DNA of 64,000 bases from an uncultured Bacilli bacterium (GCA_910584085.1 CAJTZY010000002.1:62001-126000); one strand, 5' to 3'. Positions 33,030 through 41,790 are shown, counted from the stretch's first letter. Program-made: numbers and translations. Notes: generated from the letters alone by a model not told the origin.

Positions 33030-33953
33030 ATGATACAAGAAGAATTTGAAATAAAGGATAATGTACTTGTAAAATATCATGAACAAAAAGGAAAAACAAA
33101 GGTAGTTATACCAGATGGTGTTATTGAAATAAAGAATGGTGCATTCTCTAATTGTATAAATTTAATTGATATAACAATACCAAATAGTGTAAAAGAAATA
33201 GGTATGCATTGTTTTTATAACTGTAGTAATTTAAGGAATATAAAATTACCAGATAAGTTAGAATTTATTTGGAATGGATTATTCCATGGGTGTACAAGTT
33301 TAAGTACCATAACACTTCCAAAAAGTGTAACATATATAGGAGATCAAGCATTTGACGGTTGTGAAAATTTAACAAGTATAGTAATACCAGATACAGTAAC
33401 AGATATAAGGGATTTTGCGTTTTGGGATTGTAAAAAACTCGTAGAGATAACCCTACCAAATAGTATATCAAATATGGGGTGCATGGTATTTGATGGTTGT
33501 GAAAATTTAAAAAAGATTAATATATCTTCATATAAGACATTTTATTTGATTGATCGTAACTTAGATGCAATCGCACTAAATACTATAATAAAAAATAAGC
33601 AACAATTTAGTGAAGAAGAGATAACTAAATTTAAAGAATATATAATAGAAAATAAAATGTATCTTATAAAGCATATTTTAAAAAATGATGACCTACTAGA
33701 TTTACTAAACTATATGCTAAATAATATGGGACTAGTTTATACTAAGGAAGAAGTAGATTCAATATTAAATGAAGTTATTAATTTGAATGAAGTCAATAAT
33801 AAAGCAGAAATCACTGGTATGTTCCTTGAATATAAAAAGAGAAATTTTGGATTTGAAAATCCATTAGATGAATTTGATTTGGGTGAGCTTAATAATGAAG
33901 AAATAAACTTGAACAATGATGAAGACGAAAATAAAAAAGGAAGGTTGATATAA
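33030..33953 (+). CDS. BspA-type leucine-rich repeat protein, no signal peptide
   Basis: The 307-residue protein has five or six LRR_5 units (for example VIPDGVIEIKNGAFSNCINL) in residues 20-175. The repeat pattern is xIPxxVxxIGxxAFxxCxxL. The C-terminal 130 residues are helical and acidic. No signal peptide or membrane segment is visible, so the protein is cytosolic, unlike most BspA proteins. The gene is followed two bases later by an acetyltransferase gene. Confidence 0.82.
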   Translation: MIQEEFEIKDNVLVKYHEQKGKTKVVIPDGVIEIKNGAFSNCINLIDITIPNSVKEIGMHCFYNCSNLRNIKLPDKLEFIWNGLFHGCTSLSTITLPKSVTYIGDQAFDGCENLTSIVIPDTVTDIRDFAFWDCKKLVEITLPNSISNMGCMVFDGCENLKKINISSYKTFYLIDRNLDAIALNTIIKNKQQFSEEEITKFKEYIIENKMYLIKHILKNDDLLDLLNYMLNNMGLVYTKEEVDSILNEVINLNEVNNKAEITGMFLEYKKRNFGFENPLDEFDLGELNNEEINLNNDEDENKKGRLI

Positions 33954-33955
33954 AA

Positions 33956-34372
33956 ATGAATAGTGAAGTTGAGGTTTTAAGAAAAAAGGATATAAGTAGT
34001 TATATAGATTTTATTAAAGATACATTTGAGTATGAGGCTTTAAGTGAAGTTATAGAAAAACTTATTAGAAAAAATAAGGTATTAATAATCAAAAAAGAAA
34101 AAAGAGTAATTGCTTCAGTAACTTTAGAAGAAAGAATAGATTATGTTAAGAATCAAAAATATTATTTTTTAAGTTATTTTGGAGTACTTGCAGAATATAG
34201 AAGACAGGGGTATGCATCAAAATTATTTGAAAAAGTTGAAGAGATGGTTCGTGAAAATGGAATCAATTATATCGAACTTACTTCTGGTAACCAAAGAAGA
34301 GGTGCACATTACTTCTATAAAAGTAAAGAATTTAAAATAAAAGATACAACTGTATTTGTAAAATTGTATTAA
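33956..34372 (+). CDS. GNAT-family N-acetyltransferase
   Basis: The 138-residue protein shows the GNAT acetyl-CoA motif VLAEYRRQGYASKLFEKVEEM (R/Q-x-x-G-x-G/A pattern) and ends in the usual strand (FKIKDTTVFVKLY). The acceptor is unknown. It begins two bases after the LRR gene with AAAGGAAGGTTGATATAAA upstream. A promoter for the bacteriocin operon follows. Confidence 0.85.
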   Translation: MNSEVEVLRKKDISSYIDFIKDTFEYEALSEVIEKLIRKNKVLIIKKEKRVIASVTLEERIDYVKNQKYYFLSYFGVLAEYRRQGYASKLFEKVEEMVRENGINYIELTSGNQRRGAHYFYKSKEFKIKDTTVFVKLY

Positions 34373-34425
34373 AAATTAGTTAAAAATGTGGAATTTTGAA
34401 AGAAATTTCATTTTTTTTCATTTTT

Positions 34426-34469
34426 TTTCCGAAAAAAAAAGGAAATCGGAAACTTTTGTCGAATAATAT
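34426..34469 (+). promoter_or_regulatory. Control region of the bacteriocin operon with a possible Spo0A box
   Basis: TTTCCGA (34426-34432) is inverted to TCGGAAA (34446-34452). TGTCGAA at 34457-34463 equals the Spo0A box consensus. A TAATAT at 34464-34469 could be the -10. Runs of T8, T8 and A9 precede it. The gap from the preceding gene is 115 bases. Confidence 0.5.
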
Positions 34470-34487
34470 AAGTAAGGAGGTGATAAT

Positions 34488-36566
34488 ATAAAAAAATATC
34501 CACACGTTGTACAGGACGAAATAAAAGATTGTGGAGTATCATGCTTACAGATGATAATTAATTATTATGGTGGGTATGTAAGAAAAAATATTTTACTTGA
34601 TATGACAAAAACAAGTAAAGATGGAACTACTGCATATCACTTAAAGGAAACCTTAATTAATTTGGGATTTGAAGCAAAAGGGATAAGTTGCAATTTAGAG
34701 GACATTAATCAGGAGAATATAGTTCTTCCTTGTATTGCAAATGTTATAATAGATAACTCCTATAAACACTTTATAGTTATATATGAAATAAATTTTAGGA
34801 AAAAATATTTAATTATAGGAGATCCTGCAGATAAAATAAAGAAAATAACATATCAAGAATTCGACAAAATATTTAACAATGTATTAATTACTTGTTACCC
34901 TATAAAAACTTTGCCGGTGAGCAAAGATATTTCAATTATACAATTCATGTTTCATTCATTAAATCCTTATAAAAAACTTCTATTAAACATCTTTGTTTTA
35001 TCTATCTTTATAACCATCTTTTCTATACTTACAAGTTTTTATACAGAATATATGATTAATGGGATAAATACATATTCTAAAAATTATCTATTATTAATTT
35101 TTTGTATCTTCTTTTCTATATATGCCTTGAAACTTTTATCAGATTACTTTAGAAATAAAACATTATCATATATCAATCAAAAACTCGATCTTGTACTTAC
35201 TTTAGATATTTATAATAAAATTATAAAACTTCCTTATTGCTATTACAAAAATAGGACAACCGGTGATGTATTATCTAGAATAAATGATTTAGATAATGTA
35301 AGAGAAATGATTAGTAAAGTATCTCTTTCGCTTTTTGTTGATTTACCACTTACAATAATATCTTTAATAGTTTTATACTTAATAAATTCTACATTATTTA
35401 TGATTGGACTAGCTATATTATTTCTATATTTTATAATAATTATTTTATTTAGGGGATTATTTAATGATTATATTAAAAAAATACAGACTAAAAAAAGCGA
35501 ATCTACATCATATATGATAGAGTCTATTAGTGGGTTTGAAACAGTAAAAGGTATCCATTTAGAAAATAGTGTTATAGATAAGTTTGAGAAAAAATATGTT
35601 AAATTATTAAAAGATATTTTTAATTATCAAAATTTATATTTTCTTCAAAATTTATTTAAAGAAATAATAAATAATATTGGTTTTATTTTAATTACATTTG
35701 TTGGATGTGTTTTAGTTATTGAAGATAAAATTCAAGTTGGGACATTATTTACATTTAACGCACTTCTTGTATATTTTTTAGAACCTATAAAAAATATTAT
35801 TAATTTAGATAATACTATAAAAGAAGCAAAAAATTCCTTAAAAAGAGTTTTAGATATGGTTACTTATAATAAAGAAGATATCGGAGTAATTAGTGAATTT
35901 AAAAATGGGAATATTGACGTGAAAAATTTAGACTTTTCATTTAATGATAGAGATTATATTTTAAAAAATGTAAATTTATCTATTAATATGGGTTCAAGAG
36001 TTATGGTAGTTGGTAAAAGTGGAAGTGGTAAAAGTACATTATTTAAAATTTTGATGAAGTACTATAATATTAAAAATAATAGTATATTTATTAATAATGT
36101 AGATATAAATGATTATGAAATGCGTGCTATAAAAGATAATATTTTATATTTAAGTCAAAATGAGATTTTATTTAATGATACCTTATACAATAATTTAATT
36201 TTTGATAATAGTGATTGTTCTAAACTTAATATGGTTTCAGATATGTGTTGTTTGAGAGAAGTTATGGATAGTAATCTTGGATTTAATATGCTTATAGAAG
36301 AGAACGGATTTAACTTATCTGGTGGGGAAAAGCAGAGAATCGTACTTGCTAGAACATTACTTAAGCCTTTTGAAATTTTAATAATTGATGAGGGTCTTAG
36401 TCAGGTAGATGTTAGTTTAGAAAGAAAAATATTAAAAAATATTTTTAAAAATTTTAGTGATAAAACTATAATTATGATTTCTCATAGGCTAGAAAATTTA
36501 GATTTGTTTGATAGTTTAGTTAGAATAGAGAATGGAGTTGTTAAAGATGTATGCAAAAATGGATAA
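34488..36566 (+). CDS. Peptidase-containing bacteriocin ABC transporter (C39-PCAT), apparent AUA start
   Basis: The 692-residue protein has an N-terminal C39 peptidase (KKYPHVVQDEIKDCGVSCLQ) with the catalytic Cys in DCGVSC, six membrane helices and an ABC domain (GKSGSGKSTLF, NLSGGEKQRIVLAR, LLIIDEG-type Walker B). It would cleave double-glycine leaders and export the peptides encoded downstream. No ATG, GTG or TTG occurs in frame between the stop at 34473 and the catalytic Cys. An ideal AAGGAGGTGAT is followed at normal spacing by ATA, which gives the family's usual MKKYP-like start. The first ATG is at 34551, beyond the active site. Confidence 0.85.
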   Translation: MKKYPHVVQDEIKDCGVSCLQMIINYYGGYVRKNILLDMTKTSKDGTTAYHLKETLINLGFEAKGISCNLEDINQENIVLPCIANVIIDNSYKHFIVIYEINFRKKYLIIGDPADKIKKITYQEFDKIFNNVLITCYPIKTLPVSKDISIIQFMFHSLNPYKKLLLNIFVLSIFITIFSILTSFYTEYMINGINTYSKNYLLLIFCIFFSIYALKLLSDYFRNKTLSYINQKLDLVLTLDIYNKIIKLPYCYYKNRTTGDVLSRINDLDNVREMISKVSLSLFVDLPLTIISLIVLYLINSTLFMIGLAILFLYFIIIILFRGLFNDYIKKIQTKKSESTSYMIESISGFETVKGIHLENSVIDKFEKKYVKLLKDIFNYQNLYFLQNLFKEIINNIGFILITFVGCVLVIEDKIQVGTLFTFNALLVYFLEPIKNIINLDNTIKEAKNSLKRVLDMVTYNKEDIGVISEFKNGNIDVKNLDFSFNDRDYILKNVNLSINMGSRVMVVGKSGSGKSTLFKILMKYYNIKNNSIFINNVDINDYEMRAIKDNILYLSQNEILFNDTLYNNLIFDNSDCSKLNMVSDMCCLREVMDSNLGFNMLIEENGFNLSGGEKQRIVLARTLLKPFEILIIDEGLSQVDVSLERKILKNIFKNFSDKTIIMISHRLENLDLFDSLVRIENGVVKDVCKNG

Positions 36567-36984
36567 TTTAGATATTTATAATAATTCGAGAGTAATATTA
36601 GAAAAAAATGCTCCTAAATCTATAGTGTCTTGGATTACAATTCTTTGTATACTATTAATATTATTAATTATTTTCTTTTCTATACCTTTTAATGTTTATA
36701 AAAGTTACGGAGGGTATATTAGTGTCTACAATCACAATTCCTATTTAAATTTATTTATAACAAAAGGTGATTTTCCAATACATAAAAATAGTAAATTATA
36801 TATAAAAAATGATAAATACAATTATGAGGTAATTGAAATAGAGGATGATAAAGTGATATTAAAGGTAAATTTGAAAGATGAAATAAATATTGATAACAAT
36901 GTAGTACTGGTTAATATATTAAGTAATAGAACTACTGTATTTGAAATACTGAAAAATAAAATAAAGAAAGGACTAGATATATGA
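36547..36984 (+). CDS. Short HlyD-like accessory protein
   Basis: The 145-residue protein has one N-terminal membrane helix (IVSWITILCILLILLIIFFSI) and a small beta-rich extracytoplasmic part. The position after a PCAT gene and the single helix match the bacteriocin-secretion accessory proteins of the HlyD family, but those are usually much longer with a coiled coil. It may be a reduced form. The ATG at 36547 follows GGAG by 9 bases and overlaps the transporter's end by 20 bases. Confidence 0.65.
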   Translation: MYAKMDNLDIYNNSRVILEKNAPKSIVSWITILCILLILLIIFFSIPFNVYKSYGGYISVYNHNSYLNLFITKGDFPIHKNSKLYIKNDKYNYEVIEIEDDKVILKVNLKDEINIDNNVVLVNILSNRTTVFEILKNKIKKGLDI

Positions 36985-37121
36985 AGAATTTAACAAATGA
37001 CGAATTAAAAAATGTAGATGGAGGAGGATTTAAATTAGGAATTGGGCTTGGAATCGCTGCAGGTGTAACATTTATAATAGGTTTTATAGATGGTTTAATT
37101 AGACCACTTAAGTGTAATTAG
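36981..37121 (+). CDS. Double-glycine bacteriocin precursor A
   Basis: The 46-residue peptide begins MKNLTNDELKNVDGG, a standard double-glycine leader, so a C39 peptidase would cut after GG. The mature part is about 31 residues, hydrophobic and Gly-rich (GFKLGIGLGIAAGVTFIIGF) with one Cys near the end (PLKCN). It overlaps the HlyD-like stop as ATGA. Peptides of this sort form class II bacteriocins, often as two-component pairs. Confidence 0.88.
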   Translation: MKNLTNDELKNVDGGGFKLGIGLGIAAGVTFIIGFIDGLIRPLKCN

Positions 37122-37129
37122 GAGGGCAT

Positions 37130-37300
37130 ATGAAAGAATTAGATAGTAAAGAATTATTAAATATAGATGGAGGGGCCTCTTGGCTTACCGCATCATGGTT
37201 AAATGCAGCATCTAGAATTTTATCAACTATTATGGATTTAGGAAGAAGTTTAGGTACTGCTGTTAGAAGAACTATACATGGTTCAATTTGCCCAGTTTAA
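37130..37300 (+). CDS. Double-glycine bacteriocin precursor B
   Basis: The 56-residue peptide begins MKELDSKELLNIDGG; the mature part is about 41 residues (ASWLTASWLNAASRIL...), amphipathic and ending in a single Cys (GSICPV). A strong GGAGGG site precedes the ATG. With precursor A it makes a plausible two-peptide bacteriocin; each has one Cys, so a disulfide-linked pair is possible. Confidence 0.88.
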   Translation: MKELDSKELLNIDGGASWLTASWLNAASRILSTIMDLGRSLGTAVRRTIHGSICPV

Positions 37301-37448
37301 AAAATATATAATACCTATTATTTTAATAGTTACAATTCCTTTTTGGCTACCGCTTTTAAACTATATATTTGATTTTATAATTCAAGCAGGAAGAATTACA
37401 GGAACTTATGTAAGAGTTATTGGAAGTGGAACCACTTGTACATTTTAG
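37278..37448 (+). CDS. Small membrane peptide overlapping precursor B
   Basis: The 56-residue product has a long hydrophobic stretch (IIPIILIVTIPFWLPLLNYI) and no double-glycine leader. Its C-terminus, AGRITGTYVRVIGSGTTCTF, aligns with that of precursor B, LGRSLGTAVRRTIHGSICPV, including G-R, the GT, V-R and terminal Cys. It overlaps precursor B by 23 bases and lacks a clear ribosome site, so coupling is assumed. It may be an immunity protein or a third peptide. Confidence 0.55.
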   Translation: MVQFAQFKKYIIPIILIVTIPFWLPLLNYIFDFIIQAGRITGTYVRVIGSGTTCTF

Positions 37449-37467
37449 AGAGTTTCTCTCTCTTTTT
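37447..37467 (+). terminator. Terminator of the bacteriocin operon
   Basis: AGAGAG (37447-37452), loop TTT, CTCTCT (37456-37461) and T5. Confidence 0.72.
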
Positions 37468-37529
37468 CTTTCTGAATATTAAAAAATTTTCTTGTGAACT
37501 AGAAAAAATAATTTAAATATTAAAGTGTA

Positions 37530-37620
37530 AGTAGGGTAGCGACTATCCGAAATTGGTCTATGGAGAAGTAAAGGCTTCTGTGAAGTAGAAAAAGTTATGC
37601 AAGGTAAATTTTATTTGTTT
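37530..37620 (+). ncRNA. Possible structured RNA upstream of rpsU
   Basis: In the 317-base gap before rpsU a compact, GC-richer block contains GGGTAG-CGA-CTATCC (37534-37548). AGAAG (37564-37568) can pair with CTTCT (37575-37579), and that CTTC can alternatively pair with GAAG at 37582-37585. The rpsU promoter lies downstream, so this would be an independent small RNA. I recognise no known RNA family. Confidence 0.35.
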
Positions 37621-37707
37621 CTATATTAAAAAAACTAATATAATATATTAAAAACAATAAAAAATGTAATAAATTGTCTAAAAATGATTTAAAACAAAAA
37701 GTTTTTC

Positions 37708-37736
37708 TTGTATAATTTAGATTCTAGTGTTATAAT
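37708..37736 (+). promoter_or_regulatory. rpsU promoter
   Basis: TTGTAT (37708-37713), 17-base spacer, TATAAT (37731-37736), 29 bases before the start codon. Confidence 0.8.
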
Positions 37737-37765
37737 ACTGGTAGATTTGTGAAAGGAGGGATTAT

Positions 37766-37960
37766 ATGTCAAAGGTAGTAGTAAGAAATGGTAATGTTGA
37801 TGGTGCGTTACGTACTATGAAACAAAAAAATGCAAGAGACGGCCTCCTAAAAAAAGTTAGAGAAAGACAAGAAGGTTATAAAAAACCGGGAGTTAAACGT
37901 AGAGAAAAAAGAGAAGAAGGCATCAAGAATACAAGAAAAAGACAAAGAGATAATTATTAG
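37766..37960 (+). CDS. rpsU: 30S ribosomal protein S21
   Basis: The 64-residue basic protein has the S21 pattern VVVRNGNVDGALRTMKQK, then KKVRERQEGYKKPGVKRREK. S21 helps 16S rRNA pair with the Shine-Dalgarno sequence. AAAGGAGGGATT precedes the ATG. It is followed by yqeY, the usual Bacillota arrangement. Confidence 0.95.
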   Translation: MSKVVVRNGNVDGALRTMKQKNARDGLLKKVRERQEGYKKPGVKRREKREEGIKNTRKRQRDNY

Positions 37961-37985
37961 GAGCTTAAATAAGCTCTTTAATTTT
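37961..37985 (+). terminator. Attenuator between rpsU and yqeY
   Basis: GAGCTT (37961-37966) and AAGCTC (37971-37976) pair, followed by TTTAATTTT. It would lower yqeY expression relative to rpsU. Confidence 0.65.
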
Positions 37986-37999
37986 AGAAAGGGAATAAT

Positions 38000-38443
38000 A
38001 TGAAAAATAAATTATTAAGTGATTTAACTATAGCTATGAAAAGCCAAGATAAAGAAACATTAAGTGTTCTTAGAATGGTTAAAGGTGCGATTCAACTAGA
38101 GGAGATAAATAATAAACATGAGTTAACTGATGATGAATTCATTGGAATAGTTAGCAAACAAATTAAAACTAGAAAAGAATCTATATCAGAATTTGAAAAA
38201 GCAAATCGTACTGATCTAATAGAACAAACAAGTAAAGAAATAGAAATTTTAAATAAGTATATGCCTGAACAATTAAGTGGTGAAGAAATATTAAAAATAA
38301 TTGAAGAAGCATTTAATATAGTAAATCCTAAATCATCTTCTGATATGGGTAAATTAATGGGATATGTAAATCCTTTAGTTAAAGGTAAGGCAGATATGAG
38401 TTTTGTAAGTAAGACAATTAAAGAAAGATTAGAAAGTTTATAG
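38000..38443 (+). CDS. yqeY: GatB/YqeY-domain protein
   Basis: The 147-residue protein matches the YqeY family, which resembles the tail domain of the amidotransferase GatB: LLSDLTIAMKSQDKETLSVLRMVKGAIQ near the start and DMGKLMGYVNPLVKGKADMSFVSKTIKERL at the end. The function is not firmly known. The rpsU linkage supports the assignment. Confidence 0.9.
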   Translation: MKNKLLSDLTIAMKSQDKETLSVLRMVKGAIQLEEINNKHELTDDEFIGIVSKQIKTRKESISEFEKANRTDLIEQTSKEIEILNKYMPEQLSGEEILKIIEEAFNIVNPKSSSDMGKLMGYVNPLVKGKADMSFVSKTIKERLESL

Positions 38444-38533
38444 GAAAAATATTAATTTATTTTTTCTTTTTATTTATAAAAATCTATATTTATTTAACAA
38501 TTTATGGTATTATAATTACATTGAGGTGATTAA

Positions 38534-40018
38534 ATGAGAACACTTTCTGATCAAGAGTTAGTTAGAAGAGAAAAAGCAGAAAATATAAGGAATTTAGGAA
38601 TAGATCCATTTGGACAGAAATTTGAGAGAAAAGATTATGCGCGTGATATAAAAGAAAAATATAAAGATATAAATCATGATGCATTTGAAACTATGGATGA
38701 TACAGCAACAGTTGCAGGTAGAATTATGTTTATTAGAAAAATGGGCAAGGCATCATTCTTTTCAATTCAAGATAAAACTGATAAAATACAAATATATATA
38801 TCTATAAATGATATAGGAGAAGATGACTATTCATTATTTAAAACAGCGGACATAGGTGACATAGTTGGAGTTTATGGAAAGATTATGAAAACTCAAACAG
38901 GTGAAGTAACTATTAAATGTTTAAAATATACTCATCTTGTTAAAGCACTTAGACCACTTCCAGAAAAGTTTCATGGACTTACAGATATAGAAGAAAGGTA
39001 TAGAAGACGATATGTTGACTTAATTATGAATGAAGAATCTCGTAAAGTTGCATTTATGAGGCCTAAGATAATACGCGCAATTCAAAAATTTTTAGATAAA
39101 AAAGGTTTTGTTGAAGTAGAGACACCAATTTTAACAACACTTTTAACTGGTGCTAGTGCGAGACCATTTACAACACATCACAATACACAAGATCTTGATA
39201 TGTATCTTCGTATCGCACTTGAACTTAATTTAAAAAGACTACTTGTTGGTGGTATGGAAAAAGTTTATGAAATAGGTAGAACTTTTAGAAATGAAGGAAT
39301 GGATCCACAACACAACCCAGAGTTTACAATGATGGAAGTGTATGAAGCATATTCAGACTTAGATGGAATGATGGATTTAACTGAGGAAATGTATCAAACT
39401 ATTGCTAGGGATGTATGTGGTAAGATGGTATTTAATTACTTAGGTCATGAGGTAAACTTAGATGGAAAATGGAAAAGAATTAGTATGGTTGATGCAATAA
39501 AAGAAAAAACTGGTATTGATTTTAATAAAGAAATGACAGTTGATGAGGCACTTTCTTTAGCCTTAGAACATCAAATTGAAGTACAAGAGCATGAGCATAC
39601 AGTTGGGCATATCATTAATTTATTCTTTGAAAAATATGTTGAAGAGACTTTAATAGAACCAACATTTCTTTATGGGCATCCAGTAGAAATTAGCCCTTTA
39701 ACAAAGAGAAATCCAGAGGATCCAAGATTCGTAGATAGATTTGAATTATTTATATCAGGTCATGAGTGTGCAAATGCATATACAGAATTGAATGACCCAA
39801 TAGATCAACTTAAAAGATTTGAGGAGCAATTAAAAGAAAAGGCTCTTGGAAACGATGAAGCAAACGATATAGATATGGATTTTATAGAATCACTTGAATA
39901 TGGAATGCCTCCAGCAGGCGGTATAGGATATGGAATAGATAGATTATGTATGTTATTTACGGAAAGTGAATCTATTCGTGATGTAATATTATTCCCTACA
40001 ATGAAAGAGAGAAAATAA
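38534..40018 (+). CDS. lysS: Lysyl-tRNA synthetase (class II)
   Basis: The 494-residue enzyme has an OB-fold anticodon-binding domain (residues 55-170, AGRIMFIRKMGKASFFSIQD) and the class II motifs: motif 2 around VYEIGRTFRNEGMDPQHNPEFTMMEVY and motif 3 GMPPAGGIGYGIDRLCML. It charges tRNA-Lys. TATAAT at 38511-38516 and GAGGTGATTAA give a short leader. The next gene starts directly after the stop. Confidence 0.96.
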   Translation: MRTLSDQELVRREKAENIRNLGIDPFGQKFERKDYARDIKEKYKDINHDAFETMDDTATVAGRIMFIRKMGKASFFSIQDKTDKIQIYISINDIGEDDYSLFKTADIGDIVGVYGKIMKTQTGEVTIKCLKYTHLVKALRPLPEKFHGLTDIEERYRRRYVDLIMNEESRKVAFMRPKIIRAIQKFLDKKGFVEVETPILTTLLTGASARPFTTHHNTQDLDMYLRIALELNLKRLLVGGMEKVYEIGRTFRNEGMDPQHNPEFTMMEVYEAYSDLDGMMDLTEEMYQTIARDVCGKMVFNYLGHEVNLDGKWKRISMVDAIKEKTGIDFNKEMTVDEALSLALEHQIEVQEHEHTVGHIINLFFEKYVEETLIEPTFLYGHPVEISPLTKRNPEDPRFVDRFELFISGHECANAYTELNDPIDQLKRFEEQLKEKALGNDEANDIDMDFIESLEYGMPPAGGIGYGIDRLCMLFTESESIRDVILFPTMKERK

Positions 40019-40552
40019 ATGAATTTATATGTTGTAAGACATGGTGAAACTATTTGGAATAGGGAACGCAAAGTACAAGGTATAACAGATATTCCTCTTA
40101 CTGATGAAGGTAGAGGTGAAGCAAAAGGGTTACAAAAATTAATTAGTTCATTAAATATAGATATAGTAATATCGAGTCCTCTCGTGAGAGCACGTGAAAC
40201 AGCTAAAATACTTGTTGATTCTAAAATTCCCATAAATGTAGATGATAGAATAAAAGAAAGAGATTGGGGAATGAATGAGGGTGCAAATATAGATACTGTA
40301 GATAAATGGGATTGTTGGGATGTAATTTTAAATACTAAGGTCCAAAATATAGAGTGTATACAGGATTTTATGTATAGGGTATCTGATTTTATTGAAGATA
40401 TCAAAATTAAATATAAAGATAAAAATGTACTTGTTGTAACTCATAGTGCGGTTAGCCGTGTAATACATTATTTGCTAGGAAATATTCCTGAGGATGCAAA
40501 TTTATCAAGAATAAATATTCCTAATTTAAGAATAATAGAATATAAAATATAG
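40019..40552 (+). CDS. Histidine phosphatase family protein
   Basis: The 177-residue protein has the phosphohistidine motif LYVVRHGETIWN at the start, SSPLVRARETAKI and VTHSAVSRVIHYLL. This is the phosphoglycerate-mutase-like/broad phosphatase superfamily, not necessarily glycolytic. It starts at the base after the lysS stop and is probably co-transcribed with lysS and ackA. Confidence 0.9.
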   Translation: MNLYVVRHGETIWNRERKVQGITDIPLTDEGRGEAKGLQKLISSLNIDIVISSPLVRARETAKILVDSKIPINVDDRIKERDWGMNEGANIDTVDKWDCWDVILNTKVQNIECIQDFMYRVSDFIEDIKIKYKDKNVLVVTHSAVSRVIHYLLGNIPEDANLSRINIPNLRIIEYKI

Positions 40553-40563
40553 AAGGAGAGTTT

Positions 40564-41763
40564 ATGAAAATATTATGTGTAAATGCAGGTAGTTCATCAT
40601 TAAAATTTCAAGTTTACGAAATGCCTGAAGAAAAAGTTTTAATTAGTGGATATATAGAAAAAATAGGACAAGAAGATTGCTTTTGGAATGTAAAGGTAAA
40701 TGGAGAAAAAATAAAAAGTGAGAAATACTTAAAAAATCATGGAGAAGCAGCAGAGATTTTAATAGAAGAATTATTAAAAAATAATATAGTTGAAGATTTA
40801 GCTGAAATAAAAGCAGTAGGGCATAGAGTATTACATGGTGGTGAAAAATATTCCGATTCTGTATTAATTACAAATGAGGTAATTAAAGATATAGAAGATT
40901 TAACTAAATTAGGACCACTTCATCATCCAGGTAATTTAGCTGGTATAAGAGCTATGATGAAAGCATTTAAGGATGTACCACAAGTCGCTGTATTTGATAC
41001 TGCCTTTCATCAGACAATGCCAAGTCAAAATTATATTTACCCAGTACCATATGAATGGTATAAAAAATATGGAGTTCGTAAATATGGATTTCATGGAACA
41101 AGTCATAAATATATAACTGCTGAAATGAAAAAAAGATTAAATAAAGATGATGTTAATTTAATAATATGCCATGTTGGTAGCGGAGCTAGTATTGCTTGTA
41201 TAAAGGATGGTAAGTGTTACGACACAACGATGGGACTTACGCCTTTGGATGGACTTATGATGGGAACTCGTTCAGGATCTATAGATCCATCAATAATTGA
41301 ATACGTAATGCAAGAATCAGGAATGTCTATAAATGAAGTTACAAACGAATTAAATAAAAAGAGTGGATTTTTTGGAATGTGTGGCTTTGCAGATTGTAGA
41401 GATGTTGAAAAACTTGCAAGTGAAGACAATGAAAATGCTACCCTTGCAATTGAAATGTATACAGATAGAATAGTTAAATATATAGCAAGTTATTATATGG
41501 AATTACAAGGTAAAGTGGATTCTATAGTATTTACTGCAGGAGTGCTTGAAAATGGATCTTATATGAGAAAATTAATTATTGATAAACTTGCTCCACTAGG
41601 TATTACTTTAAATGAAGAAATGAATGATAAAATAGCAAGTTTTAAAGAGATACATGAGGGAATCATAAGTGATCCATATTCAAAAATAAATGTTATGGTA
41701 CTTCCAACAGATGAAGAAATTATGATTGTAAAAGATACATTTAATATAGCGATAAATAATTAA
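40564..41763 (+). CDS. ackA: Acetate kinase
   Basis: The 399-residue enzyme interconverts acetate plus ATP and acetyl phosphate. Signature pieces are VNAGSSSLKFQVYEM, AVFDTAFHQTMP and GFHGTSHKYI. Together with the pyruvate:ferredoxin oxidoreductase at 49525 it indicates fermentative ATP formation through acetyl phosphate; phosphotransacetylase is outside the window. AGAAGGAGAG precedes the start. Confidence 0.97.
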   Translation: MKILCVNAGSSSLKFQVYEMPEEKVLISGYIEKIGQEDCFWNVKVNGEKIKSEKYLKNHGEAAEILIEELLKNNIVEDLAEIKAVGHRVLHGGEKYSDSVLITNEVIKDIEDLTKLGPLHHPGNLAGIRAMMKAFKDVPQVAVFDTAFHQTMPSQNYIYPVPYEWYKKYGVRKYGFHGTSHKYITAEMKKRLNKDDVNLIICHVGSGASIACIKDGKCYDTTMGLTPLDGLMMGTRSGSIDPSIIEYVMQESGMSINEVTNELNKKSGFFGMCGFADCRDVEKLASEDNENATLAIEMYTDRIVKYIASYYMELQGKVDSIVFTAGVLENGSYMRKLIIDKLAPLGITLNEEMNDKIASFKEIHEGIISDPYSKINVMVLPTDEEIMIVKDTFNIAINN

Positions 41764-41769
41764 TAGGAC

Positions 41770-41790
41770 AAAACCGGGTGACCGGTTTTT
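41770..41790 (+). terminator. Strong intrinsic terminator after ackA
   Basis: AAAACCGG (41770-41777), loop GTGA, CCGGTTTT (41782-41789) and further T. Confidence 0.92.

Noticed and set aside
34858..34866. TTCGACA inside the transporter coding sequence as a Spo0A box
   Set aside because: It is within the gene, far from a promoter; such 7-base matches are expected by chance in a window this size.
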